Positions 9,956 through 22,590 are shown, counted from the first letter of the stretch. The stretch is DNA of 64,000 nt from Nemertoderma westbladi (GCA_032718475.1 JAUCBJ010007289.1:62001-126000); one strand, 5' to 3'. Numbers and translations are program-made. Notes: generated from the letters alone by a model not told the origin.

Positions 9956-10562
9956 GTTACATTTCTCTTGTGGATCTACGCTTTGGGATACACCGCAGCG
10001 ATTACAATGGTCTTTGGATTCTCTTCACATCGAGGCCGATAAATTTATTATTTTTGGTTACATGTTTGATAGCGCCTATTTATCGCCACCTTCAAACAGA
10101 TCTTCAGATATATCAGCCACACTGATAGCTACCCGAAGCGCTCACACAAAGATGGTATCCACATACTTCATGCCATTTGTCTTCGTTATGTTGAGTTGGG
10201 TGACTTTCTACGTAGATCCTGCAGCTGTACCCGCCAGGGCAGCCATTATTATGCTGTCTATGATTGGTTCCTGCAACCTGTTGGTTTCGGTGATGAGACT
10301 GACCTCAGCGGCATCAGAGTTCGCTTATGCCGAACTCTACAACATCATTTCTGTTTCCTTGGTGGCACTTTCTTTAATTTTTATGGCAATCTGCGATATT
10401 ATGCGAGTTCAGAAATACAAGTTCAGAGGTTTAACATATCGTGGTATAAATACCTGTTGTCGGATTTTATTGCCAATCATATGTGCGACATTTCAGATAA
10501 TTTTTTGGCCAATTTATGCTAATCATTACAATGAGAGATCGATTAATCATCAATTGATTTAA
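9956..10562 (+). CDS. Cys-loop ligand-gated ion channel subunit, exon 2
   Basis: This exon completes a 354-residue subunit. It runs from the last strands of the ligand-binding domain (residues ~153-220) through four membrane helices. M1 is ~223-240 (YFMPFVFVMLSWVTFYVD). M2 is ~248-266, preceded by VPAR (245-247), the P-A-R motif usual at the intracellular end of M2 in anion-selective (GABA/glycine-type) channels. M3 is ~279-302 (LYNIISVSLVALSLIFMAI) and M4 ~322-340 (ILLPIICATFQIIFWPIY). The M3-M4 loop is only about 19 residues, far shorter than in most animal subunits. Anion selectivity is inferred from PAR alone. Stop is TAA at 10560-10562. No frameshift is seen, so the gene looks functional. 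Confidence 0.85.
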
Positions 10563-11160
10563 CTTCCCCCATGTTACTACGTATGATAATTATTACAGTT
10601 ATTTCACCTTCACTGTAATTTTTTTTCATAATCTTCTATCTTTGTTTATGATGTGTTTTTGACTCCATTTGATGTATATATAGATTATATCCAATCATAA
10701 TGTAGTTTAGCTAGTAAGTACTGTAGTATGTGTTTAATTAATTATAATCATTGTTTTAATTATTGTAATCTAATTATAGGTAAAAAAAACAAGAGAAATC
10801 AAAGAAAATTTTTATTTCTGTAGAATCTCGACAGGTGATTGGTCGAGTTAATTTAGCAAATAACCCTTAAATATTTCGAGTATTTCAATTCGAACCACAT
10901 ATTTTAGATTCTATATTACCTTGTTAATTCTCAAAAAAATCTATCAAATTTTATTTTGCGTATCATATGTTTGTTTATTCATGGAAATTCTGCATAAAAA
11001 TCTTAGACTTTTCAAAATAAATTTGAAAAATGTTTTAATAGGATATTAAATCCCACGGTAACTGGACCTTCACTGACAACTCTGTTCCTATTAAGTTAAG
11101 ATTTGGTATTTTTTATAAGGACCTCGTTAAAATTAGTACTAATCATTTACCATTATAATC
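10563..11160. other. 3' flank of ion-channel gene, no gene seen
   Basis: AT-rich (many TTAATTATAAT words) without a convincing ORF or AATAAA-type site close to the stop codon. The L2-like LINE starts to be recognisable near 11,170. Confidence 0.35.
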
Positions 11161-11169
11161 TTATACTCA

Positions 11170-11717
11170 TAATATTAGCCCCAACAACCCCTGGATAACC
11201 TTTAAATCGATACGAACTGAAGAAAAACTGTACTGTAGTTACATAAAAAATAATATTGAAACGACTCGCTTGCTGTTTAATTTTTACTGTAAATCACTTA
11301 ACATCTACAATATGGGCTGCTGAAAATAATTATTATTCTTAACAATTTGAACGCAATTCCAACAATACCCGTAAAACATGGGCTGTTATTAACTCTGTGC
11401 TTCATACATCTTATGCGAAATTATCCCCAAAGAAACTAATCATTAACACAAATACTCATTCCCAAATTATATCTGACCCAAAAGAAATAGCCGAAACGTT
11501 CAATAAACATTTTGCTACTGTACGACCCAAAATACAAAGTACTTTACCACCCCGACCTAGATCGTCCTCTCCCCGCCATATATCCCAAAACCAACCAAAT
11601 TCACTCTCTTTGGCCGAAACATCCCCAATTGAGGTACATTTCAAAATTCTCAAACTAAAACTAAATAGCAGTTTTAACGATCCAGTCCCACATTTACTTA
11701 TTAGAATGGCCGCCTAA
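11170..11717 (+). pseudogene. L2/CR1-like LINE, endonuclease-RT linker and RT start (part 1)
   Basis: Translated pieces in sequence read PWITFKSIRTEEKLYCSYIK (11,190-11,255), then after frameshifts NNTRKTWAVINSVLHTSYAK and SDPKEIAETFNKHFATVRPK, then LNSSFNDPVPHLLIRMAA. These are the standard segments between endonuclease and RT motif 1 of L2/CR1-like LINEs (..W..I...L, DP..IA..FN.HF, P..LI+.AA). The frame runs directly into the 39-bp minisatellite, whose unit contains the same ATTTACTTATTAGAATGGCC sequence. The RT resumes at 21,350. Dead copy. Confidence 0.75.
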
Positions 11718-14700
11718 CCTCTCTCCCCCCATTTACTTATTAGAATGGCCGCCTAACCTCTCTCCCCCCATTTACTTATTAGAATGGCCGCCTAACCTCT
11801 CTCCCCCCATTTACTTATTAGAATGGCCGCCTAACCTCTCTCCCCCCATTTACTTATTAGAATGGCCGCCTAACCTCTCTCCCCCCATTTACTTATTAGA
11901 ATGGCTGCCTAACCTCTCTCCCCCCATTTACTTATTAGAATGGCCGCCTAACCTCTCTCCCACCATTTACTTATTAGAATGGCCGCCTAACCTCTCTCCC
12001 CCCATTTACTTATTAGAATGGCCGCCTAACCTCTCTCCCCCCATTTACTTATTAGAATGGCTGCCTAACCTCTCTCCCCCCATTTACTTATTAGAATGGC
12101 CGCCTAACCTCTCTCCCCCCATTTACTTATTAGAATGGCCGCCTAACCTCTCTCCCCCCATTTACTTATTAGAATGGCTGCCTAACCTCTCTCCCCCCAT
12201 TTACTTATTAGAATGGCCGCCTAACCTCTCTCCCACCATTTACTTATTAGAATGGCCGCCTAACCTCTCTCCCCCCATTTACTTATTAGAATGGCTGCCT
12301 AACCTCTCTCCCCCCATTTACTTATTAGAATGGCCGCCTAACCTCTCTCCCCCTATTTACTTATTAGAATGGCCGCCTAACCTCTCTCCCACCATTTACT
12401 TATTAGAATGGCCGCCTAACCTCTCTCCCCCCATTTACTTATTAGAATGGCCGCCTAACCTCTCTCCCCCCATTTACTTATTAGAATGGCTGCCTAACCT
12501 CTCTCCCCCCATTTACTTATTAGAATGGCCACCTAACCTCTCTCCCCCCATTTACTTATTAGAATGGCCGCCTAACCTCTCTCCCCCCATTTACTTATTA
12601 GAATGGCTGCCTAACCTCTCTCCCCCCATTTACTTATTAGAATGGCCGCCTAACCTCTCTCCCCCCATTTACTTATTAGAATGGCCGCCTAACCTCTCTC
12701 CCCCTATTTACTTATTAGAATGGCCGCCTAACCTCTCTCCCACCATTTACTTATTAGAATGGCCGCCTAACCTCTCTCCCCCTATTTACTTATTAGAATG
12801 GCTGCCTAACCTCTCTCCCCCCATTTACTTATTAGAATGGCCGCCTAACCTCTCTCCCCCTATTTACTTATTAGAATGGCCGCCTAACCTCTCTCCCACC
12901 ATTTACTTATTAGAATGGCCGCCTAACCTCTCTCCCCCTATTTACTTATTAGAATGGCCGCCTAACCTCTCTCCCACTATTTACTTATTAGAATGGCCGC
13001 CTAACCTCTCTCCCACCATTTACTTATTAGAATGGCCGCCTAACCTCTCTCCCACCATTTACTTATTAGAATGGCCGCCTAACCTCTCTCCCACCATTTA
13101 CTTATTAGAATGGCCGCCTAACCTCTCTCCCCCCATTTACTTATTAGAATGGCCGCCTAACCTCTCTCCCCCCATTTACTTATTAGAATGGCCGCCTAAC
13201 CTCTCTCCCACCATTTACTTATTAGAATGGCCGCCTAACCTCTCCCCCCCATTTACTTATTAGAATGGCTACCTAACCTCTCTCCCCCCATTTACTTATT
13301 AGAATGGCCGCCTAACCTCTCTCCCCCCATTTACTTATTAGAATGGCCGCCTAACCTCTCTCCCCCCATTTACTTATTAGAATGGCCACCTAACCTCTCT
13401 CCCCCCATTTACTTATTAGAATGGCCGCCTAACCTCTCTCCCACTTATTAGAATGGCCGCCTAACCTCTCTCCCACCATTTACTTATTAGAATGGCCGCC
13501 TAACCTCTCTCCCACCATTTACTTATTAGAATGGCCACCTAACCTCTCCCCCCCCATTTACTTATTAGAATGGCCGCCTAACCTCTCTCCCACTTATTAG
13601 AATGGCCGCCTAACCTCTCTCCCACCATTTACTTATTAGAATGGCCGCCTAACCTCTCTCCCACCATTTACTTATTAGAATGGCCGCCTAACCTCTCTCC
13701 CACCATTTACTTATTAGAATGGCTACCTAACCTCTCTCCCCCCATTTACTTATTAGAATGGCCGCCTAACCTCTCTCCCACCATTTACTTATTAGAATGG
13801 CCGCCTAACCTCTCTCCCACCATTTACTTATTAGAATGGCCGCCTAACCTCTCCCCCCCCATTTACTTATTAGAATGGCCGCCTAACCTCTCTCCCACTT
13901 ATTAGAATGGCCGCCTAACCTCTCTCCCACCATTTACTTATTAGAATGGCTGCCTAACCTCTCTCCCACCATTTACTTATTAGAATGGCCGCCTAACCTC
14001 TCCCCCCCCATTTACTTATTAGAATGGCCGCCTAACCTCTCTCCCACCATTTACTTATTAGAATGGCCGCCTAACCTCTCTCCCACTTATTAGAATGGCC
14101 GCCTAACCTCTCTCCCACTTATTAGAATGGCCGCCTAACCTCTCTCCCACTTATTAGAATGGCCGCCTAACCTCTCTCCCACTTATTAGAATGGCCGCCT
14201 AACCTCTCTCCCACCATTTACTTATTAGAATGGCCGCCTAACCTCTCTCCCACCATTTACTTATTAGAATGGCCGCCTAACCTCTCTCCCACTTATTAGA
14301 ATGGCCGCCTAACCTCTCTCCCACTTATTAGAATGGCCGCCTAACCTCTCTCCCACCATTTACTTATTAGAATGGCCGCCTAACCTCTCTCCCACCATTT
14401 ACTTATTAGAATGGCCACCTAACCTCTCCCCCCCCATTTACTTATTAGAATGGCCGCCTAACCTCTCTCCCACCATTTACTTATTAGAATGGCCACCTAA
14501 CCTCTCTCCCACCATTTACTTATTAGAATGGCCGCCTAACCTCTCTCCCACCATTTACTTATTAGAATGGCCACCTAACCTCTCCCCCCCCATTTACTTA
14601 TTAGAATGGCCGCCTAACCTCTCTCCCACTTATTAGAATGGCCGCCTAACCTCTCTCCCACCATTTACTTATTAGAATGGCCGCCTAACCTCTCTCCCAC

Positions 14701-17700
14701 CATTTACTTATTAGAATGGCCGCCTAACCTCTCTCCCACCATTTACTTATTAGAATGGCTACCTAACCTCTCTCCCCCCATTTACTTATTAGAATGGCCG
14801 CCTAACCTCTCTCCCACCATTTACTTATTAGAATGGCCGCCTAACCTCTCTCCCACCATTTACTTATTAGAATGGCCACCTAACCTCTCCCCCCCCATTT
14901 ACTTATTAGAATGGCCGCCTAACCTCTCTCCCACTTATTAGAATGGCCGCCTAACCTCTCTCCCACCATTTACTTATTAGAATGGCTGCCTAACCTCTCT
15001 CCCACCATTTACTTATTAGAATGGCCGCCTAACCTCTCCCCCCCCATTTACTTATTAGAATGGCCGCCTAACCTCTCTCCCACCATTTACTTATTAGAAT
15101 GGCCGCCTAACCTCTCTCCCACCATTTACTTATTAGAATGGCCGCCTAACCTCTCTCCCACTTATTAGAATGGCCGCCTAACCTCTCTCCCACCATTTAC
15201 TTATTAGAATGGCCGCCTAACCTCTCTCCCACCACTTACTTATTAGAATGGCCACCTAACCTCTCTCCCACCATTTACTTATTAGAATGGCCACCTAACC
15301 TCTCTCCCCCCATTTACTTATTAGAATGGCCGCCTAACCTCCCCCCCCCATTTACTTATTAGAATGGCCGCCTAACCTCTCTCCCCCCATTTACTTATTA
15401 GAATGGCCGCCTAACCTCTCTCCCCCCATTTACTTATTAGAATGGCCGCCTAACCTCTCTCCCCCCATTTACTTATTAGAATGGCCGCCTAACCTCTCTC
15501 CCACTATTTACTTATTAGAATGGCCGCCTAACCTCTCTCCCACCATTTACTTATTAGAATGGCCGCCTAACCTCTCTCCCACCATTTACTTATTAGAATG
15601 GCCGCCTAACCTCTCTCCCACTTATTAGAATGGCCGCCTAACCTCTCTCCCACCATTTACTTATTAGAATGGCCACCTAACCTCTCTCCCCCCATTTACT
15701 TATTAGAATGGCCACCTAACCTCTCTCCCCCCATTTACTTATTAGAATGGCCGCCTAACCTCTCTCCCCCCATTTACTTATTAGAATGGCCGCCTAACCT
15801 CTCTCCCCCCATTTACTTATTAGAATGGCCGCCTAACCTCTCTCCCCCCATTTACTTATTAGAATGGCCGCCTAACCTCTCTCCCCCCATTTACTTATTA
15901 GAATGGCCACCTAACCTCTCTCCCCCCATTTACTTATTAGAATGGCCACCTAACCTCTCTCCCCCCATTTACTTATTAGAATGGCCGCCTAACCTCTCTC
16001 CCCCCATTTACTTATTAGAATGGCCGCCTAACCTCTCTCCCCCCATTTACTTATTAGAATGGCTACCTAACCTCTCTCCCCCCATTTACTTATTAGAATG
16101 GCCGCCTAACCTCTCTCCCCCCATTTACTTATTAGAATGGCCGCCTAACCTCTCTCCCCCCATTTACTTATTAGAATGGCCGCCTAACCTCTCTCCCCCC
16201 ATTTACTTATTAGAATGGCCGCCTAACCTCTCTCCCCCCATTTACTTATTAGAATGGCCGCCTAACCTCTCTCCCACCATTTACTTATTAGAATGGCCGC
16301 CTAACCTCTCTCCCACCATTTACTTATTAGAATGGCCGCCTAACCTCTCTCCCACCATTTACTTATTAGAATGGCCGCCTAACCTCTCTCCCACCATTTA
16401 CTTATTAGAATGGCCACCTAACCTCTCTCCCACCATTTACTTATTAGAATGGCCGCCTAACCTCTCTCCCACCATTTACTTATTAGAATGGCCGCCTAAC
16501 CTCTCTCCCCCCATTTACTTATTAGAATGGCTACCTAACCTCTCTCCCCCCATTTACTTATTAGAATGGCTGCCTAACCTCTCTCCCCCCATTTACTTAT
16601 TAGAATGGCTACCTAACCTCTCTCCCCCCATTTACTTATTAGAATGGCTACCTAACCTCTCTTCCCCCATTTACTTATTAGAATGGCCGCCTAACCTCTC
16701 CCCCCATTTACTTATTAGAATGGCTGCCTAACCTCTCTCCCACCATTTACTTATTAGAATGGCTGCCTAACCTCTCTCCCACTATTTACTTATTAGAATG
16801 GCCGCCTAACCTCTCTCCCCCCATTTACTTATTAGAATGGCCGCCTAACCTCTCTCCCACCATTTACTTATTAGAATGGCCCCTACCTAACCTCTCTCCC
16901 ACCATTTACTTATTAGAATGGCCGCCTAACCTCTCTCTCCCCATTTACTTATTAGAATGGCCGCCTAACCTCTCTCCCACCATTTACTTATTAGAATGGC
17001 CGCCTAACCTCTCTCCCACCATTTACTTATTAGAATGGCCTACCTAACCTCTCTCCCACCATTTACTTATTAGAATGGCCGCCTAACCTCTCTCCCCCCA
17101 TTTACTTATTAGAATGGCCGCCTAACCTCTCTCCCACCATTTACTTATTAGAATGGCCGCCTAACCTCTCTCCCCCCATTTACTTATTAGAATGGCTGCC
17201 TAACCTCTCTCCCCCCATTTACTTATTAGAATGGCTGCCTAACCTCTCTCCCACCATTTACTTATTAGAATGGCCGCCTAACCTCTCTCCCACCATTTAC
17301 TTATTAGAATGGCCGCCTAACCTCTCTCCCACCATTTACTTATTAGAATGGCCGCCTAACCTCTCTCCCCCCATTTACTTATTAGAATGGCCGCCTAACC
17401 TCTCTCCCACCATTTACTTATTAGAATGGCCGCCTAACCTCTCTCCCACCATTTACTTATTAGAATGGCCGCCTAACCTCTCTCCCACCATTTACTTATT
17501 AGAATGGCCGCCTAACCTCTCTCCCACCATTTACTTATTAGAATGGCCGCCTAACCTCTCTCCCCCCATTTACTTATTAGAATGGCCGCCTAACCTCTCT
17601 CCCCCCATTTACTTATTAGAATGGCCGCCTAACCTCTCTCCCCCCATTTACTTATTAGAATGGCCGCCTAACCTCTCTCCCACCATTTACTTATTAGAAT

Positions 17701-20700
17701 GGCCGCCTAACCTCTCTCCCACCATTTACTTATTAGAATGGCCGCCTAACCTCTCTCCCACCATTTACTTATTAGAATGGCCGCCTAACCTCTCTCCCAC
17801 CATTTACTTATTAGAATGGCCGCCTAACCTCTCTCCCACCATTTACTTATTAGAATGGCCGCCTAACCTCTCTCCCCCCATTTACTTATTAGAATGGCCG
17901 CCTAACCTCTCTCCCCCCATTTACTTATTAGAATGGCCGCCTAACCTCTCTCCCACCATTTACTTATTAGAATGGCCGCCTAACCTCTCTCCCACCATTT
18001 ACTTATTAGAATGGCCGCCTAACCTCTCTCCCACCATTTACTTATTAGAATGGCCGCCTAACCTCTCTCCCACCATTTACTTATTAGAATGGCCGCCTAA
18101 CCTCTCTCCCACCATTTACTTATTAGAATGGCCGCCTAACCTCTCCCCCCCCATTTACTTATTAGAATGGCCGCCTAACCTCTCTCCCACTTATTAGAAT
18201 GGCCGCCTAACCTCTCTCCCACCATTTACTTATTAGAATGGCCGCCTAACCTCTCTCCCACCATTTACTTATTAGAATGGCCGCCTAACCTCTCTCCCCC
18301 CATTTACTTATTAGAATGGCCGCCTAACCTCTCTCCCCCCATTTACTTATTAGAATGGCCGCCTAACCTCTCTCCCACCATTTACTTATTAGAATGGCCG
18401 CCTAACCTCTCTCCCACCATTTACTTATTAGAATGGCCGCCTAACCTCTCTCCCACCATTTACTTATTAGAATGGCCGCCTAACCTCTCTCCCACCATTT
18501 ACTTATTAGAATGGCCGCCTAACCTCTCTCCCACCATTTACTTATTAGAATGGCCGCCTAACCTCTCCCCCCCCATTTACTTATTAGAATGGCCGCCTAA
18601 CCTCTCTCCCACTTATTAGAATGGCCGCCTAACCTCTCTCCCACCATTTACTTATTAGAATGGCCGCCTAACCTCTCTCCCACCATTTACTTATTAGAAT
18701 GGCCACCTAACCTCTCCCCCCCCATTTACTTATTAGAATGGCCGCCTAACCTCTCCCCCCCCATTTACTTATTAGAATGGCCGCCTAACCTCTCTCCCCC
18801 CATTTACTTATTAGAATGGCCGCCTAACCTCTCTCCCACCATTTACTTATTAGAATGGCCGCCTAACCTCTCTCCCCCCATTTACTTATTAGAATGGCCG
18901 CCTAACCTCTCTCCCCCCATTTACTTATTAGAATGGCCGCCTAACCTCTCTCCCCCCATTTACTTATTAGAATGGCCGCCTAACCTCTCTCCCCCCATTT
19001 ACTTATTAGAATGGCCGCCTAACCTCTCTCCCCCCATTTACTTATTAGAATGGCCGCCTAACCTCTCTCCCCCCATTTACTTATTAGAATGGCCGCCTAA
19101 CCTCTCTCCCCCCATTTACTTATTAGAATGGCCGCCTAACCTCTCCCCCCATTTACTTATTAGAATGGCCACCTAACCTCTCTCCCCCCATTTACTTATT
19201 AGAATGGCCGCCTAACCTCTCTCCCACCATTTACTTATTAGAATGGCCGCCTAACCTCTCTCCCCCCATTTACTTATTAGAATGGCCGCCTAACCTCTCT
19301 CCCCCCATTTACTTATTAGAATGGCCGCCTAACCTCTCTCCCCCCATTTACTTATTAGAATGGCCGCCTAACCTCTCCCCCCCCATTTACTTATTAGAAT
19401 GGCCGCCTAACCTCTCTCCCCCCATTTACTTATTAGAATGGCCGCCTAACCTCTCTCCCACCATTTACTTATTAGAATGGCCGCCTAACCTCTCTCCCAC
19501 CATTTACTTATTAGAATGGCCGCCTAACCTCTCTCCCACCATTTACTTATTAGAATGGCCGCCTAACCTCTCTCCCACCATTTACTTATTAGAATGGCCA
19601 CCTAACCTCTCTCCCACCATTTACTTATTAGAATGGCCGCCTAACCTCTCTCCCACCATTTACTTATTAGAATGGCCGCCTAACCTCTCTCCCCCCATTT
19701 ACTTATTAGAATGGCCGCCTAACCTCTCTCCCACCATTTACTTATTAGAATGGCCGCCTAACCTCTCTCCCACCATTTACTTATTAGAATGGCCGCCTAA
19801 CCTCTCTCCCCCCATTTACTTATTAGAATGGCTACCTAACCTCTCTCCCCCCATTTACTTATTAGAATGGCTGCCTAACCTCTCTCCCCCCATTTACTTA
19901 TTAGAATGGCTACCTAACCTCTCTCCCCCCATTTACTTATTAGAATGGCTACCTAACCTCTCTCCCACCATTTACTTATTAGAATGGCCACCTACCTAAC
20001 CTCTCTCCCACCATTTACTTATTAGAATGGCCGCCTAACCTCTCTCCCCCCATTTACTTATTAGAATGGCCGCCTAACCTCTCTCCCACCATTTACTTAT
20101 TAGAATGGCCGCCTAACCTCTCTCCCACCATTTACTTATTAGAATGGCCGCCTAACCTCTCTCCCACCATTTACTTATTAGAATGGCCGCCTAACCTCTC
20201 TCCCACCATTTACTTATTAGAATGGCCACCTACCTAACCTCTCTCCCACCATTTACTTATTAGAATGGCCGCCTAACCTCTCTCCCCCCATTTACTTATT
20301 AGAATGGCCGCCTAACCTCTCTCCCACCATTTACTTATTAGAATGGCCGCCTAACCTCTCTCCCCCCATTTACTTATTAGAATGGCCGCCTAACCTCTCT
20401 CCCCCCATTTACTTATTAGAATGGCCGCCTAACCTCTCTCCCCCCATTTACTTATTAGAATGGCTGCCTAACCTCTCTCCCCCCATTTACTTATTAGAAT
20501 GGCTGCCTAACCTCTCTCCCACCATTTACTTATTAGAATGGCCGCCTAACCTCTCTCCCACCATTTACTTATTAGAATGGCCGCCTAACCTTTCTCCCAC
20601 CATTTACTTATTAGAATGGCTGCCTAACCTCTCTCCCCCCATTTACTTATTAGAATGGCTACCTAACCTCTCTCCCCCCATTTACTTATTAGAATGGCCG

Positions 20701-21350
20701 CCTAACCTCTCTCCCCCCATTTACTTATTAGAATGGCCGCCTAACCTCTCTTCCCCCATTTACTTATTAGAATGGCCGCCTAACCTCTCTCCCACCATTT
20801 ACTTATTAGAATGGCCGCCTAACCTCTCTCCCACCATTTACTTATTAGAATGGCCGCCTAACCTCTCTCCCACCATTTACTTATTAGAATGGCCGCCTAA
20901 CCTCTCTCCCACCATTTACTTATTAGAATGGCCGCCTAACCTCTCTCCCACCATTTACTTATTAGAATGGCCGCCTAACCTCTCTCCCCCCATTTACTTA
21001 TTAGAATGGCCGCCTAACCTCTCTCCCACCATTTACTTATTAGAATGGCCGCCTAACCTCTCTCCCCCCATTTACTTATTAGAATGGCCGCCTAACCTCT
21101 CTCCCCCCATTTACTTATTAGAATGGCCGCCTAACCTCTCTCCCCCCATTTACTTATTAGAATGGCCGCCTAACCTCTCTCCCCCCATTTACTTATTAGA
21201 ATGGCCGCCTAACCTCTCTCCCACCATTTACTTATTAGAATGGCCGCCTAACCTCTCTCCCACCATTTACTTATTAGAATGACCGCCTAACCTCTCCCCC
21301 CCATTTACTTATTAGAATGGCCGCCTAACCTCTCTCCCACCATTTACGCT
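11678..21350 (+). repeat. 39-bp minisatellite (~250 copies) expanded inside a LINE
   Basis: The unit is ATTTACTTATTAGAATGGCC + GCCTAACCTCTCTCCCCCC, 39 bp, tandem for 9.67 kb. Variants: CCCCCC/CCCACC/CCCTAT before ATTT; GCCGCC/GCCACC/GCTGCC/GCTACC in the middle; 32-bp units lacking CCATTTA, clustered at 13.4-15.6 kb and 18.2-18.6 kb; a few units with extra CTAC or CCTAC (16.88, 17.04, 19.99, 20.23 kb). The unit starts inside the LINE codons ..PHLLIRMAA, and after the last unit the LINE continues (..TIYALFNLSI). The array is therefore an internal expansion of the LINE's own sequence, not an insertion. Confidence 0.95.
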
Positions 21351-21695
21351 CTTCATTTAACCATTCAATTTCACGTTGCTTTTTGACACACTCTTTCAAA
21401 ACTGCAAAAGAGTTATTTAGGTATATAAATCTGACGACCCAAACAATCCCAACAACTATCGTCCAATTTCCCTGGTCCCAATCTTATGCAACATTCTAGA
21501 ACAAATACTGAATGATCAACTACAATCTTATATTACTTAAACAAATAAACATAATTATCCAATCGCAATATGGATTCCGACCTTAAATTTATACCTCCCA
21601 TAAACTTCTCTCTATCAATGAAAAGATTCACTCCATATGTTTGACTCCCTGCATTCTACTTGCGCAGTTTATATAGATCTGAAAAAAAGGATTTT
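21351..21695 (+). pseudogene. L2/CR1-like LINE, RT motifs 1-2a (part 2)
   Basis: The frame resumes from the array with ALFNLSISRC and FKTAKVI, then SDDPNNPNNYRPISLVPIL and CNILEQIL, the hallmark region before RT motif A. Stops and small indels are present. At ~21,682 (GAAAAAAAGGATTTT) it is interrupted by a tRNA-derived SINE exactly inside the motif-A codons ..YIDLKKAFDTVDH. Confidence 0.8.
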
Positions 21696-22003
21696 AGCAG
21701 CAGCTTGGTCTAGTGGTGACATTACTGTGCTTCCGATTTGGGAGCCCGGGTTCGATCCCTAGATGGGGCAGCACTGTTTGGGCACAGTGCTTTAAATGCT
21801 GCAGCCTAGCCCAACCCCGGCTTTCATCCTTCAGTGGTCGATAAATTGGAACCAAGGCAACTTGGGAAACAGAGTGGAAGGGTTTACTGTGGAAGAAAAA
21901 AATCTTTTTTGAATGGGAGAACCTTTTAGGCTCGTTAAGCCAAGGAATGCCTGTTCACCACAGGCATTCCTTGGCTTAACGAGCCTAAAAGGTTCTCCCA
22001 TTC
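21696..22003 (+). mobile_element. tRNA-derived SINE inserted in the LINE RT
   Basis: This has perfect RNA polymerase III boxes: A box TGGTCTAGTGG (21706-21716) and B box GGTTCGATCCC (21749-21759), 32 bp apart. After the tRNA-like head comes a unique body. The insertion duplicates A(6-7)G(G)ATTTT: AAAAAAAGGATTTT at 21682-21695 and AAAAAAGATTTT at 22004-22015. The 3' part is a large foldback (see next entry). It differs from the SINE at 3.9 kb, which has another head and tail. Confidence 0.8.
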
Positions 22004-22015
22004 AAAAAAGATTTT
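21899..22015. repeat. 55-bp perfect inverted repeat with 7-nt loop at the SINE 3' junction
   Basis: Left arm 21899-21953, loop TTCACCA (21954-21960), right arm 21961-22015; the arms are exact reverse complements. The outer part of the left arm (AAAATCTTTTTTG) is the complement of the LINE target sequence CAAAAAAGATTTT, so the inverted copy includes the target site itself. Confidence 0.95.
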
Positions 22016-22590
22016 GACACCGTGGACCACAATATTCTACTAAAGAAGTTGAAAGCCTACGGTGTCAGAGTCACCCCATTAAATCGCATGCCCATTATGC
22101 AAAATCTCTAATTCCCATTAAATAAGGTCCTGTCCCAAATTCTCTTTCTCATATTCATCAATGACCTATCGAACGTTACTAAGTTACTCACTCCACTCTT
22201 TGCATACGACACAACTTTATTAAACTCACATTCTGACATCCACTATCTACTGTACCCAACAGCACAAACAATGAACTTTCAAAATTAAATAGCTGGTTAA
22301 CTGATAATAATCTTTTACAAAACATAAAAAAAACTGAATATACCCTATTAATCAGTACCTAAACAACCTGCAGCTCTACACCAATTATCATAATAAATGA
22401 CACTCAAACTAACTTAACCGATAGCACTAAATTAGTGCGGATATGGGGTGCTTCCAAACTAAACTGGAAAACACACATTAATTATATTCTGAAAAAAATA
22501 TCAAAATCTTCTGGAATTTTTTACAAACTGCGTCATGTATTCCCCCTAAATATTCTTAAAACTCTATATTTTTGGAGAACCAATTGTGGA
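22004..22590 (+). pseudogene. L2/CR1-like LINE, RT motif A to thumb (part 3)
   Basis: It continues KKAFDTVDHNILLKKLKAYGV, then ..VPQILFLIFINDLSN.., a decayed catalytic box (..LFAYDTTLL, where A/YADD is expected; the second Asp is lost), NSELNSELSKLNSW-like text and finally SKSSGIFYKLRHVFPLNILK. Multiple frameshifts. Coding similarity ends at about 22,590. Together with parts 1 and 2 this is one 5'-truncated LINE in the + orientation. Confidence 0.75.

Noticed and set aside
11678-21350. CRISPR-like or telomere-like array
   Set aside because: Units are contiguous without unique spacers, and the unit derives from a LINE coding sequence; the context is eukaryotic.
21700-21765. Functional tRNA gene
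   Set aside because: A and B boxes are perfect, but the head does not fold into a full cloverleaf with acceptor stem and is fused to a SINE body with a target duplication.
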